From Roseateles_C aquae (GTDB lineage Bacteria; Pseudomonadota; Gammaproteobacteria; Burkholderiales; Burkholderiaceae_C): a stretch of 64,000 bases of DNA. The position numbers and the translations under genes were made by a program. The notes below the pieces were generated by a model. The model saw only the letters and a program-made list of their open reading frames with translations. It made no database searches and was not told where the DNA came from. The stretch lies in contig NZ_JAVXZY010000002.1 of the NCBI RefSeq assembly GCF_032337115.1, positions 310,001-374,000 of the forward strand, read 5' to 3'. Shown in pieces: positions 35,218-44,209 of the stretch; the first letter of the stretch is position 1; each line of letters begins with the position of its first letter.

Positions 35218-37088
35218 CTGAATCCGTGATCCATCTCCACCCGGCCGGCCCGCTGCTGGCCCTGGTGGGCAATCCGAACTGCGGCAAGACCGCCCTCTTC
35301 AACCGCTTGACCGGCAGCCGCCAGAAGGTGGCCAATTACGCCGGCGTCACCGTCGAGCGCAAGGAAGGCCGGCTCAAGACCCATGCTGGCAAGACGCTGC
35401 GCCTGCTTGACCTGCCCGGCACCTACAGCCTCTACCCGCGCTCGCCCGATGAGCGCGTGACCTGCGATGTGCTGGCCGGCCGCGCCCGCGGCGAGAAGCG
35501 GCCAGACCTGGTCATCTGTGTGCTCGACGCCACCAATCTGCGCCGCAATCTGCGTCTGGTGCTGGCGGTGCAGCGCCAAGGCATTCCCTGCGTCGTGGCG
35601 CTGAACATGGCCGATCTGGCGGCCAGCCGCGGCATCAACATCGATGTCGACAAACTGTCCAAGGCACTGGGCCTGCCCGTGGTGCGCACCATCGCCACCC
35701 AGGGGCATGGGCTGGACGATTTGCGTCAACTGCTCGAGCAACGCGAGCAGTGGCCTGCACCGCCCGTGCCGCCTGGCAACGAGCAGGACGGCCAGGATCA
35801 GCAGCGCGTCAACGCCATCCTGAAGGAACTGGGGCTGGACGAACAAAGCCCGGCCCTGCCCAGCGACAAGATCGACCGCTTCGTGCTGCACCCGGTGTTC
35901 GGCCCGGTGTTGCTGGCCGTGCTGCTCTTCCTGCTCTTCCAGGCGGTGTTTTCCTGGGCCGAGGCGCCCAAGGACTGGATTGAGAGCGGTGTGGGCTGGC
36001 TGGGCGACGTCGTCGGCAGCGCTTTGCCCGAGGGCCTGCTGAAAAGCCTGCTGGTCGACGGCGTGATTGCCGGCGTGGGCAGCGTGCTGGCCTTTTTGCC
36101 GCAGATCCTGATCCTGTTCTTCTTCATCCTGTTGCTGGAGGAGTCCGGCTATCTGCCGCGCGCCGCCTTCCTGCTCGATCGGCTGATGGGCAGCGTGGGC
36201 CTGTCGGGCCGCAGCTTCATACCGCTGCTGTCCAGCTTCGCCTGCGCCATTCCCGGCATCATGGCCACGCGCTCGATCGCCAACCCGCGCGACCGCCTGG
36301 TCACCATCATGATCGCGCCGCTGATGACCTGCTCGGCCCGCTTGCCGGTCTACGCCCTGCTGATTGGCGCCTTCGTGCCGCAGCGCGAGGTCTGGGGCTG
36401 GTTCGAGTTGCAGGGCCTGGTGCTCTTCGTGCTCTACCTGGCCGGCATCGTCGGCGCCATGCTGGTGGCCTGGATACTGAAGCGCTTCACCAGCGCACGT
36501 CAGGTGCGGCCGCTGATGATGGAGTTGCCCGCCTACCACCTGCCCCATGCGCGCAATATCGCGATCGGACTGCTGCAACGCGCCGAGATCTTCCTGAAGC
36601 GCGTGGGCGGCATCATCCTGCTGTTGACGCTGGCGCTGTGGGTGCTGGCCACCTTCCCTGGCGCGCCCGAGGGCGCCACCGGCCCGGCCATCCAGTACAG
36701 CTTTGCCGGCATGCTGGGCCGTGGCCTCGAACATGTGTTTGCGCCCATCGGCTTCAACTGGCAGATCAGCCTGGCGCTGGTGCCAGGTCTTGCCGCCCGC
36801 GAAATTGCGATCAGCGCGCTGGGCACGGTCTATGCACTGTCGGCCACCGGCACCGATGCCGCCGCGCAGGCGCTAAGCCCCTTGATTGCCCAGAGCTGGA
36901 GTCTGCCCACGGCCTTCTCGCTGCTGGCCTGGTTCGTGTTCGCGCCGCAATGCCTGGCCACGCTGGCCGCCGTCAAACGCGAAACCGGCGGCCTGCGCAT
37001 GCCCTTGATCATGGCCGGCTACCTGTTTGCGCTGGCCTATCTGGCCGCCTTCGTCACCTTCCGCGTCAGCAGCTACTTGCTGGCCTGA
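35214..37088 (+). CDS. feoB: Ferrous iron transporter B
   Basis: The 624-residue inner-membrane Fe(II) transporter has an N-terminal G domain (G1 GNPNCGKTALFNRLTG, G2 NYAGVTVE, G3 DLPGTYSL, G4 NMAD), a GDI-like helical part, and a membrane part with two Gate motifs (RAAFLLDRLMGSVGLSGRSFIPLLSSFACAIPGIMATR and MTCSARLPVYALLIGAF) and about eight to nine helices. It is shorter than E. coli FeoB (773 aa), as in many betaproteobacteria. The longer frame from 34914 overlaps feoA and is not used. No feoC follows. Confidence 0.95.
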   Translation: MTESVIHLHPAGPLLALVGNPNCGKTALFNRLTGSRQKVANYAGVTVERKEGRLKTHAGKTLRLLDLPGTYSLYPRSPDERVTCDVLAGRARGEKRPDLVICVLDATNLRRNLRLVLAVQRQGIPCVVALNMADLAASRGINIDVDKLSKALGLPVVRTIATQGHGLDDLRQLLEQREQWPAPPVPPGNEQDGQDQQRVNAILKELGLDEQSPALPSDKIDRFVLHPVFGPVLLAVLLFLLFQAVFSWAEAPKDWIESGVGWLGDVVGSALPEGLLKSLLVDGVIAGVGSVLAFLPQILILFFFILLLEESGYLPRAAFLLDRLMGSVGLSGRSFIPLLSSFACAIPGIMATRSIANPRDRLVTIMIAPLMTCSARLPVYALLIGAFVPQREVWGWFELQGLVLFVLYLAGIVGAMLVAWILKRFTSARQVRPLMMELPAYHLPHARNIAIGLLQRAEIFLKRVGGIILLLTLALWVLATFPGAPEGATGPAIQYSFAGMLGRGLEHVFAPIGFNWQISLALVPGLAAREIAISALGTVYALSATGTDAAAQALSPLIAQSWSLPTAFSLLAWFVFAPQCLATLAAVKRETGGLRMPLIMAGYLFALAYLAAFVTFRVSSYLLA

Positions 37089-37097
37089 GGCTGGTTT

Positions 37098-37607
37098 TCA
37101 GGCCGCCCACAGCTCGCCTTGCGCGGCCGGCCTGGGCTCAATTTGCGGCAGATCGCCGACGGCCAGCGCAGCGGCAATGCAGTCCATGTCCGCCGCGCTG
37201 ATCTGCAGCAGGCCAAAACGCAGCTTGGCGCCCCAGCCCGGCGCTGCCGTCAGTTCGAGCCGGCCGCGCAGCGACTGGATCGCCACCTGGCGGCCTTCCG
37301 AGGCCCAGCGCACATCGCGCCGATAGGGATGAAAGCCCGGATGCAGATCGGACATATCGACCTGATAGGGCTCCACAGGCAAGACCTGGCCCAGCGCCGT
37401 GAAGGCGCGCAGCGTGGCCGGGCCGCCCATGTCCTGCCCCGGTGAGTAGTAGACGACGCGATCGCCAGCAGCCATGCGTTTCAGCGGCGCGCACTTGCCA
37501 TGGCAAACCTGCATGAAGCCGCCGGCCAGGCCGCGCGCGACATGGGTCGCGCAGGCCACGGCCAGCCAGTTGCGAGGCGCAGCGGCCTCGATTCGCGGTG
37601 CTGGCAT
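37098..37607 (-). CDS. EVE (PUA-like) domain protein
   Basis: The 169-residue protein starts NWLAVACATHVARGLAGGFMQVCHGKCAPLKRMAAGDRVVYYSP, the signature of the UPF0310/EVE family. This PUA-like fold binds modified bases or RNA and is sometimes linked to restriction of modified DNA. AAGGAGA just before the ATG at 37607 fixes the start; the longer frame is a shadow. It follows the VOC gene by 10 bp on the same strand and is convergent with feoB. The cellular role is unknown. Confidence 0.85.
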   Translation of the reverse strand: MPAPRIEAAAPRNWLAVACATHVARGLAGGFMQVCHGKCAPLKRMAAGDRVVYYSPGQDMGGPATLRAFTALGQVLPVEPYQVDMSDLHPGFHPYRRDVRWASEGRQVAIQSLRGRLELTAAPGWGAKLRFGLLQISAADMDCIAAALAVGDLPQIEPRPAAQGELWAA

Positions 37608-37617
37608 GGCCGTCTCC

Positions 37618-37998
37618 TTACTGTGCGGCGTCGGGCGTCGGGTTGAAGACGCGCAAGCGGTGGCCATCCGGATCGAGGGCGGCAAAGGTGTAGCCAAAGT
37701 CCATGACGGTGGGCGCCTGAGCGATCGTCAGGCCCTGCTCGATCCAGCGCTGGTGCAGCGCATCGACCGCCGCACGGTCGGGCTGCACAAAACCCAGTTC
37801 GACGGCACCAGCCTCGACGACCGGCGCGGGCTCGACGCCAGCACGGGTCCACAGGCCCAGCATCACGCCACCATCGAGCGCAAACATCGCAAAGGTCGGC
37901 GCCGATTCGACCGGTTCGCGGCCCAGCAAGCGGGTGTAGAACGAGGCGCTGGCCAGCGCGTCGCGAACATAAAGGATGGTGAAATTGGGGCTCAGCAT
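37618..37998 (-). CDS. VOC family (glyoxalase/bleomycin-resistance fold) protein
   Basis: The 126-residue protein has paired beta-alpha-beta-beta-beta modules: NFTILYVRDALASASFYTRLLG at the start and FGYTFAALDPDGHRLRVFNP at the end. It is similar to phenazine/bleomycin-resistance-like VOC proteins. The usual metal Glu/His ligands are not all evident, so it may be a binding protein or dioxygenase relative. It forms a two-gene unit with the EVE protein. Confidence 0.8.
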   Translation of the reverse strand: MLSPNFTILYVRDALASASFYTRLLGREPVESAPTFAMFALDGGVMLGLWTRAGVEPAPVVEAGAVELGFVQPDRAAVDALHQRWIEQGLTIAQAPTVMDFGYTFAALDPDGHRLRVFNPTPDAAQ

Positions 37999-38154
37999 GA
38001 CGGTTCTCCCTGAGAGTTAGCTGTCGGGTTGATCAGCACCCGCCGCGGTGGGCTAGAAGGCCCTGCGGCGAGTGACTGAGCGTCATGCTAAGTGGCGCTA
38101 CTGTCAGCAGATGTCAGTAGGCTGCAGATGCTGAACAGAGACCTTCATCTGCGA

Positions 38155-40929
38155 TCAATTGGCCTGGCGCAGCAGCGCCGACACCTCGGTCTGGCGCGCA
38201 TAGGCCTTGCCCAGCTTGCTGAGCTTCTGCAGCTCCGTCAGCGCCTGTGCCTTGCTGCCACTCTGGATCAGGTAAGTCGCCAGATTGAGGCGGAAATCGC
38301 TGACGTCGGGCGCCAGCTGCACCACCTTTTGCTGCACCGTCAGCGCCTGCGCGAGCTTGCCTTCGGCGGCCAGCGCGGTGGCGTAGGTGTCCATGATGGC
38401 CGGCTGCTCGCCGGACAGCTTGACGGCCTTCTCCGCCATCTCGACGGCGCCGGGGCGCTTCTGGCTGGCACGAATCCAGGCGATGTTGTTCAAGGCTGGC
38501 ACCAGGTCCGGGCGGCGCTTGAGCAGCTCCTGATAACTCTTCTCGGCACCAGCCAGATCGCCCTTGGCCATCAGCTGGTCGGCCAGATAGGTGCCAAAGC
38601 GCAGATCGTCGGGGTGCGCCTTCTGCCAGCTGTCGGCAAAACTCTGCGCCTCGGGCAGGCGCTGTGCGCCGACCAGCGCCGCATGCACGCGCAGCGGCGC
38701 CTCGGCCGGCTCGGGCAGAGCTAGGGCCTTGCGGTAGGCGGCCAGCGCCTGGTCCCAGCGCTTCTGGTCCTGCTCGACCTGGCCCTCGGCCAGATAGCCC
38801 ATGGCCAGTTTGGGTTGACGGGTCTGCAACTCACGCGCCTGCTGCATCGCTTCCTGCGGCTTTTGCAGCTTCAATGCCACCTGGACCGCCAACTCACGGG
38901 CCTGCAGATTGTCCGGGCTGATTTCGAGCACGCGACGCAGGTCGCGCTGGGCCACCACGAAGTCTTGGGCGGCAATATGGATCTGTGCCGCCCCCCAGGG
39001 GCCGGCCGGATTCTCCGGCGCGAGATTGCTGATGCGGGCGTAGTTGTTCAAGGCCTGGGCGCGATCGCCGGAGGCCAGTTGGGCGCGGGCCAGGCGCTCC
39101 AGGATGTCGATATTGTTCGGCAGTGCCGCCACCGCCGCCTGTGCCGCGGCCAGGGTGGCCTTGGCATCACGACCAGACAGCAACAGATCCAGCTGCATCA
39201 ACCGCGCGCTGGCATCAACCGGATCGATGCGCACCGCCTCGGCCACCACCTGCTCAACCTCCGCCGCGGGCACGCCGCTGCGCGCCATCAGCTCGGCCAA
39301 GGCCAGACGCGCCTGCACATTTTTCGGATGGGCCTTGACGAAGTCCTGCAGTCGCGCACGCGCAGCGTCGGGCTTTTTCTCCATCATGTCGACTGCGGCC
39401 ATGCCACCGACGCTGACCAGGAAATTCGCATCGCGGGCCAGCGAGGCTTCGAAGAACTTGCGTGCCTTGGCGGCGTCGTTCTGCGTCAGATAGAGCTGGC
39501 CGCGCAGGCTGTCGGGCACCGGGCTGCCGGCCATCTTCAACTCCAGCGCCTCGATGGCGCGCAGCGCGCCATTGACGTCCTTGCGGCGGATCTGCGCGCT
39601 GATCAGCGCCATGTCCACGCCGCTGCCCTTGTCGGCCGCGGCGATGCTGGCCAAATCGCGCAGCGCCGTGCTGGCGTTGCCCTTGCCCAGCTCGGACATG
39701 GCCAATGCGGCGCGCAACTTCAGATCGTCCGGCCGCGCCTTGGCGGCGCGCTGGAAGAACTCGTCTGAGCCCTTGCTGTCCCCCTGCATCAGCAGGGCCT
39801 GCCCGGCCAGCGACAAGGCCTCGGCGTCGGGGTCCTTCACTTCCACCAGCGGCTTGAGCACCGCCAGCGCCTTGGCAGGCTGATGCATGCGCAGCAGCGT
39901 TTGCGCCTGCAGGCGCTGGATCGGCGGCTGGTTGGGCGCCAGCTGCGCAGCACGCGAGGCCAGCGCGTCGGCCTCGGTCAGCGCATTGAGCTGCAACTCG
40001 GTGGCCGCCGCCAGGGTCAGCATCGGCACATGATCGGGCGCGTGGCGGCGCAGCGCTTGCAGCAATTCGCGGGCCTTCTTGAAATCGCCTTCGGCAAAGC
40101 TCAGCTGCGCTTCCAGGTACTGGGTCTTGCTGGCGCCAACACCAGCCTTCTTCAGCTGATTGAGCTGCTCACGCGCCTGGGCGGGCTGGTTATGGCTGAG
40201 CGCAATCGTGATCAGGGCAGCATGGGCGTCAAAGGAAGCCGGCTCGATGCTGATCACCTGCTTGAAGGTCTGGATCGCAGCCTCGCGTTCGCCCTTGCCG
40301 CGCAGCAGCATCTCGGCCTTCAGCAACAGCGCCTGGGCCGACTGCGGGTTCTTCGCCAGCGCGGCGTCCAGGCGGCCGATGGCACCATCGATATCGCCGC
40401 CGGTGGCCTGGATGCGGGCCTGCGCCATCAGCGCCGGCAGCGCCTCGGGCGTCAGCGCCAGCGCGGCATTCACCGCCTGCTCGCCCGCCGGCAGTTGGTT
40501 CTCGGCCAGATAAGCCATCGACAGGCTGACCAGCAGATCCGATTGCGCCGCCTTGTCGGCCAGCGTCTCCTTGCCCAACTCCTTGATCAGCTTGCCGTTC
40601 TGGCCGGCGAGCAGCAGTGTGCGAGCCAGCACCGGCAGCACGGCGTCGCGGCTGTACTTGAATTCCAGTGCGCGGCGCAGTTCGGCTTCGGCGCCAGCCA
40701 CATCGCCGATGGCCAGCAGCGTCTGGCCCAACAGGAAGCGGCCTTCGCCGTGGTTGGGGCTTTGCTGCAGCAGCGTCTTCAGTTCGATGGTGGCCGACTT
40801 GTTGTCGCGCTTTTGCATGAAGGCCTTGGCCGAGTCGAGCAGCTTGGCCTCGTCTTTGCCACCACAGGCCGCCAGCAAAGCCGCCGACAGGAACAGCGGC
40901 ACACAGACACGTTGGAAATTCAAGGACAC
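38155..40929 (-). CDS. PrsT-like TPR lipoprotein of PEP-CTERM/exopolysaccharide systems
   Basis: The 924-residue protein is a lipoprotein (ALLAACGGKDEAKLLDSAKAFMQKRD, lipobox LAAC) made of some 20 tetratricopeptide repeats (for example ATIELKTLLQQSPNHGEGRFLLGQTLLAIGDVAGAEAELRRAL). The N-terminal sequence and length match the PEP-CTERM system TPR-repeat lipoprotein PrsT. GTG 40929 with GGAGGAAG just upstream is the likely start; the ATG at 41052 adds a non-signal extension. In other bacteria prsT lies in the exosortase/EPS cluster; here no exosortase, PrsK/PrsR or glycan gene is nearby. Confidence 0.85.
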   Translation of the reverse strand: MSLNFQRVCVPLFLSAALLAACGGKDEAKLLDSAKAFMQKRDNKSATIELKTLLQQSPNHGEGRFLLGQTLLAIGDVAGAEAELRRALEFKYSRDAVLPVLARTLLLAGQNGKLIKELGKETLADKAAQSDLLVSLSMAYLAENQLPAGEQAVNAALALTPEALPALMAQARIQATGGDIDGAIGRLDAALAKNPQSAQALLLKAEMLLRGKGEREAAIQTFKQVISIEPASFDAHAALITIALSHNQPAQAREQLNQLKKAGVGASKTQYLEAQLSFAEGDFKKARELLQALRRHAPDHVPMLTLAAATELQLNALTEADALASRAAQLAPNQPPIQRLQAQTLLRMHQPAKALAVLKPLVEVKDPDAEALSLAGQALLMQGDSKGSDEFFQRAAKARPDDLKLRAALAMSELGKGNASTALRDLASIAAADKGSGVDMALISAQIRRKDVNGALRAIEALELKMAGSPVPDSLRGQLYLTQNDAAKARKFFEASLARDANFLVSVGGMAAVDMMEKKPDAARARLQDFVKAHPKNVQARLALAELMARSGVPAAEVEQVVAEAVRIDPVDASARLMQLDLLLSGRDAKATLAAAQAAVAALPNNIDILERLARAQLASGDRAQALNNYARISNLAPENPAGPWGAAQIHIAAQDFVVAQRDLRRVLEISPDNLQARELAVQVALKLQKPQEAMQQARELQTRQPKLAMGYLAEGQVEQDQKRWDQALAAYRKALALPEPAEAPLRVHAALVGAQRLPEAQSFADSWQKAHPDDLRFGTYLADQLMAKGDLAGAEKSYQELLKRRPDLVPALNNIAWIRASQKRPGAVEMAEKAVKLSGEQPAIMDTYATALAAEGKLAQALTVQQKVVQLAPDVSDFRLNLATYLIQSGSKAQALTELQKLSKLGKAYARQTEVSALLRQAN

Positions 40930-41181
40930 GGGCTTCCTCCAGATCTCATCAATTTTTCTCGCCCGGCAGTATTGCGCAGAAATGTGTCTCCACGCCGCCG
41001 CGCTCCCGCCATCCCCCTGCATGAAGGGCAGCAAAAGCGCACTTTGCCGCACTCCTTGGCCCCCACGGGCCGGCCATGACGACCAGGGCCCCTGCCGCAG
41101 CGCGCTATGCTGCGCGCCAACCGGCGGCGGCCCCAGGAAAGGTCTGCCCGCTCACCACACATATACCCAACTGATCCCGCC

Positions 41182-42972
41182 ATGATCTTCAGGCCCACCC
41201 CCTCCTTCACCGCCGTGCTGAGTCTGTGCGCCGCGCTGCTCAGCCCGCTCTCGCATGCCACCGCGCCGGCTGCCAGCCCCACCCAGTCCAGCCGTGCAGA
41301 TCAGGCGCAGAACCGCGCCTTCGACAAGCTCAGCCACCAGTTCATTGAAGCGCTGTGGCGCACTGACAGCGAGAGCGCCCTCGGCGCCGGCCGCTATGAG
41401 TTTGCCGACCGCCTGCCCGCGCCCGACGCCGCCGCGCGGGCCGCCCAGCTGGCCTTTGCCGAAGACTGGCTGCAGCGCTTCCATGCGGTGGACACTGCCT
41501 CGCTCTCCACCCGCCAGCGCACCGACCTCGGCCTGCTCTTGAACAAGCTGGAGAGCGACCGCTGGTACCTCACCAGCTTCCGCGCCCATGAGTGGGACCC
41601 ATCGATCTACGGCGTGGCCGGCAGCCTCGATCTGATTCTGAACACCGAGTACGCGCCCAAGCCCCAGCGCCTGCGCGCCCTGCTCAAGCGCGTGGCCGCC
41701 ATCCCGGCCTACTACCAGGCCGCGCAGGGCAATCTGAAGCAGCTCAGCCATGAGCATGCCCAGCTGGCCATCAAGCAGGCCCCGGGCGCATTGGGCGTGC
41801 TTGACGACATCGCCAAGGCTGCCGCCACGGCAGCACTCACCCAGGCCGAGAAGGCGCAATTCAAGGAACGCCTCGCCGCTGCGCGCACGGCGATCCAGGG
41901 CTTTGTCGACTTCGTCAGCGCACTCGACGCTCAGCAACAGCGCGACAACAGCGGCCGCAGCTTCCGCATCGGCCGCGAGCTCTACGACACCAAGTTTGCG
42001 CTGGACATCGCCTCCGGCAGCAATGCCGAGCAAACCTACCAGAAGGCGCTGTCCGCCCGCGAGCAACTGCTGCAGCGCATGGATGGCCTGGCCGACGAGC
42101 TCTGGGCCAAGACCATGGGTAGCGCCGCCAAGCCGCAGGACCGCACCGAGAAGATCGGCCTGGTGATCGACAAGCTTTCGGCCAAGCACGTGGCCCGTGA
42201 AGACTTCTTCAAGGAAATCCGCCGCCAGATTCCCGTGTTGCAGGACTGGGTGGTCAAGCACGATCTGATCGGCATCGACCCCAAGAAGCCGCTGGTCGTG
42301 CGCGAAACACCGGTCTATGCCCGCGGCGTGGCCGGCGCCGGCATCCAGGCGCCTGGCCCCTACCGCCCGCAGGACCGCACCTATTACGACGTCACCCCGC
42401 TGGACGGCGCCAGCGCCGAGGCCGCCGAGAGCACGCTGCGTGAATACAACCACTGGATCCTGCAGATCCTCAACATCCACGAAGCCATTCCTGGCCACTA
42501 CACCCAGCTGGTCTATGCCAACCGCTCGCCCTCGCTGGTGAAGTCGCTGTTCGGCAATGGCGCCATGGTCGAAGGCTGGGCCGTCTATGGTGAGCGCATG
42601 ATGCTGGAATCAGGCTATGGCGACAACGCGCCCGAGATGTGGCTGATGTACAGCAAGTGGAATCTGCGCAGCGTCACCAACACCATCCTCGACTACAGCG
42701 TGCATGTGCTGTGCATGAGCGAGGCCGAGGCTATCGACCTGCTGACCCGCCAGGCCTTCCAGACCCGCCAGGAAGCGATCGAGAAATGGCACCGCGTGCA
42801 GGTCAGCTCGGTGCAGCTGGCCAGCTACTTCAGCGGTTATAGCGAAATCATGGAATTGCGCGAGGAACGCAAGAAGGCGCTGGGCGATAAATTCAATCTC
42901 AAGGCCTTCCACGAACAATTCTTGAGCTACGGCAGCGCGCCGGTGCATGTGATCAGGGAATTGATGCAGTAA
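41182..42972 (+). CDS. DUF885 family protein, probable secreted zinc metallopeptidase
   Basis: The 596-residue protein has a signal peptide (MIFRPTPSFTAVLSLCAALLSPLSHATA) and the DUF885 layout. The zinc motif HEAIPGH is near residue 432, and EGWAVYGE, with the likely third ligand Glu, is near residue 465. Middle regions such as YYDVTPLDGASAE are also family features. It is probably a periplasmic peptidase or carboxypeptidase of unknown substrate. ATG 41182 is favoured because it begins the signal peptide directly. Confidence 0.85.
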   Translation: MIFRPTPSFTAVLSLCAALLSPLSHATAPAASPTQSSRADQAQNRAFDKLSHQFIEALWRTDSESALGAGRYEFADRLPAPDAAARAAQLAFAEDWLQRFHAVDTASLSTRQRTDLGLLLNKLESDRWYLTSFRAHEWDPSIYGVAGSLDLILNTEYAPKPQRLRALLKRVAAIPAYYQAAQGNLKQLSHEHAQLAIKQAPGALGVLDDIAKAAATAALTQAEKAQFKERLAAARTAIQGFVDFVSALDAQQQRDNSGRSFRIGRELYDTKFALDIASGSNAEQTYQKALSAREQLLQRMDGLADELWAKTMGSAAKPQDRTEKIGLVIDKLSAKHVAREDFFKEIRRQIPVLQDWVVKHDLIGIDPKKPLVVRETPVYARGVAGAGIQAPGPYRPQDRTYYDVTPLDGASAEAAESTLREYNHWILQILNIHEAIPGHYTQLVYANRSPSLVKSLFGNGAMVEGWAVYGERMMLESGYGDNAPEMWLMYSKWNLRSVTNTILDYSVHVLCMSEAEAIDLLTRQAFQTRQEAIEKWHRVQVSSVQLASYFSGYSEIMELREERKKALGDKFNLKAFHEQFLSYGSAPVHVIRELMQ

Positions 42973-43003
42973 GCTGTGGCCATGCGCAGGGCCGGGGCAT
43001 GCC

Positions 43004-43045
43004 GGACGCAGTCAGCGTCCGACTCAAAAGCTACCGGCCTTTTTT
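43004..43045 (+). terminator. Possible terminator after the DUF885 gene
   Basis: GGACGC agtca GCGTCC (43004-43020) is followed, after about 20 bases, by CCTTTTTT. The T-tract is not next to the stem, so efficiency is doubtful. Confidence 0.35.
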
Positions 43046-43108
43046 CATCCACACCATTTCATCCAAGCCGCGCCGCCAGGCTGCGCGACCGATCAAGGGA
43101 GCAAGACC

Positions 43109-43249
43109 ATGGCCAAGGGGCAGCAAAAGAGCAACAAGGAAGCGAAGAAGCCCAAGAAGGACGCTTCGCCCTCCAAGCCGGTATCAGCCGGCGCAGTGAT
43201 GCCCACGGTCACCACCGTGGTGCCGGACCGCAGCAAGAAGAAGAAATAA
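43109..43249 (+). CDS. Small Lys-rich conserved protein (46 aa)
   Basis: MAKGQQKSNKEAKKPKKDASPSKP begins a very basic 46-residue protein ending RSKKKK. The start MAKGQ..SN.E.KKPKK is a pattern I recognise from small uncharacterised proteins of many proteobacteria. AGGGAG lies at a good distance before the ATG. It has no signal peptide. Nucleic-acid or ribosome binding would fit its charge, but this is only a guess. Confidence 0.75.
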   Translation: MAKGQQKSNKEAKKPKKDASPSKPVSAGAVMPTVTTVVPDRSKKKK

Positions 43250-43309
43250 GGGCGTCGTCTGCCACCTCGCCTGAGCGCAGCCAGCTCAGGTAGCGCTCCC
43301 GAGGCTTAG

Positions 43310-43577
43310 GGAAGGTCTGCATAAGTCGGCGTGGGTCGTGGTTGAGAGAAAAAGGGCGGTCACGTAGACGCGCTGCGAAGGTCGGGCTGGTGGCCCGACA
43401 GCCGAGCAGCGCAACGCCCGTGGGGGCCCTTTTTCTCTCAACCCGCAGGGCAAGCACCAGCCACGCCCTGCCGGTGTTGCGAGCCTTGCGCAGGCCACCA
43501 GCCTGAGCTGCGGCTCGCGCCTTGGCAGGCCCTGGCTGGTGCTTGCCACGGCCCACGCCGACTTATGCAGACCTTCC
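43310..43577. mobile_element. 268-bp MITE-like element with 26-bp perfect terminal inverted repeats
   Basis: The ends 43310-43335 and 43552-43577 are perfect 26-bp inverted repeats (GGAAGGTCTGCATAAGTC...), extending to 32 bp with one mismatch. The direct repeat TTAG flanks both sides (43306-43309 and 43578-43581), as a 4-bp target duplication would. Inside are two further long hairpins: 43342-43357 with 43426-43441 (16 bp, TTGAGAGAAAAAGGGC) and 43449-43463 with 43533-43547 (15 bp, GGCAAGCACCAGCCA). There is no plausible coding sequence, so it would need a transposase in trans. The right TTAG provides the TAA stop of the next gene, which stays intact. Confidence 0.8.
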
Positions 43578-44087
43578 TTAGCGCCAGCGGCGCCGGCTCG
43601 CCTCGATGGCGGCACGGGTCTGCTCTGCCTCCTGCAGTGCTGTTTCGCGGTCGTAGCTGTCCAGTCGGTTCGGCGCATGCTTGAAGGCCTCGATGGCCTC
43701 GGGGCCCAAGGTGGGCAGCACATTCATCGCCGTCAGCGCAATCACGCGGTCGGGGTCGTTCATCATCGCGGCCAGCACGGCAATGTCGGCCACCGTCACC
43801 GCACGGCCCAGCGCCTCGATGGTGTAGCGATTCATGCCGCGCATCAGGTGCGCATGGCCGACATGCCGGTTGACGATCTTGCACAGTGCCTGGTAGCGCT
43901 TGCGATCAATCGGGGCCTCCCGGGCCGCCTGGGCCGCCAGCGATGCATCTTGAGACTTTGACCCGACCGGCGCCCCGCTCGTCTGCGAGCCAGGCGGCAC
44001 GGCGGGCTGAGACTGCGCGGCCGCCGCTTCAAGGCCCAGGGCCAGCCCCAAGGCATAGAGCAGGCCGGCGCGGCGCCACAGGCTCAT
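43578..44087 (-). CDS. Hypothetical secreted protein
   Basis: The 169-residue protein has a signal peptide (MSLWRRAGLLYALGLALGLEAAAAQ) and an Ala/Pro/Ser linker. A helical domain follows (YQALCKIVNRHVGHAHLMRGMNRYTIEALGRAVTVADIAVLAAMMNDPDRVIALTAMNVLPTLGPEAIEAF) that looks HEAT-like. An alternative ATG at 44138 adds 17 residues; neither start has a strong ribosome binding site. The stop codon lies in the target duplication of the MITE-like element. Function unknown. Confidence 0.6.
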   Translation of the reverse strand: MSLWRRAGLLYALGLALGLEAAAAQSQPAVPPGSQTSGAPVGSKSQDASLAAQAAREAPIDRKRYQALCKIVNRHVGHAHLMRGMNRYTIEALGRAVTVADIAVLAAMMNDPDRVIALTAMNVLPTLGPEAIEAFKHAPNRLDSYDRETALQEAEQTRAAIEASRRRWR

Positions 44088-44209
44088 GGCTTGGGGATCG
44101 ATGGTGCGTTTCTTCGGACAAGTGCTCGGGTGATTCATCGGTTCGCAGCGCTCAGTCGCCAATTCGGCCGGAAGATCGGCCTCAGGAGTCGCGAGCCTAG
44201 CATCGAACA

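Noticed and set aside
37098..37607. EVE-domain protein as a member of a restriction system
   Set aside because: No McrBC, methylase or nuclease gene lies nearby. Its neighbours are a VOC protein and feoB.
43109..43293. Longer frames over the small Lys-rich protein
   Set aside because: They begin without ribosome binding sites and run into the MITE-like element. The 46-residue frame has AGGGAG and a familiar N-terminus.
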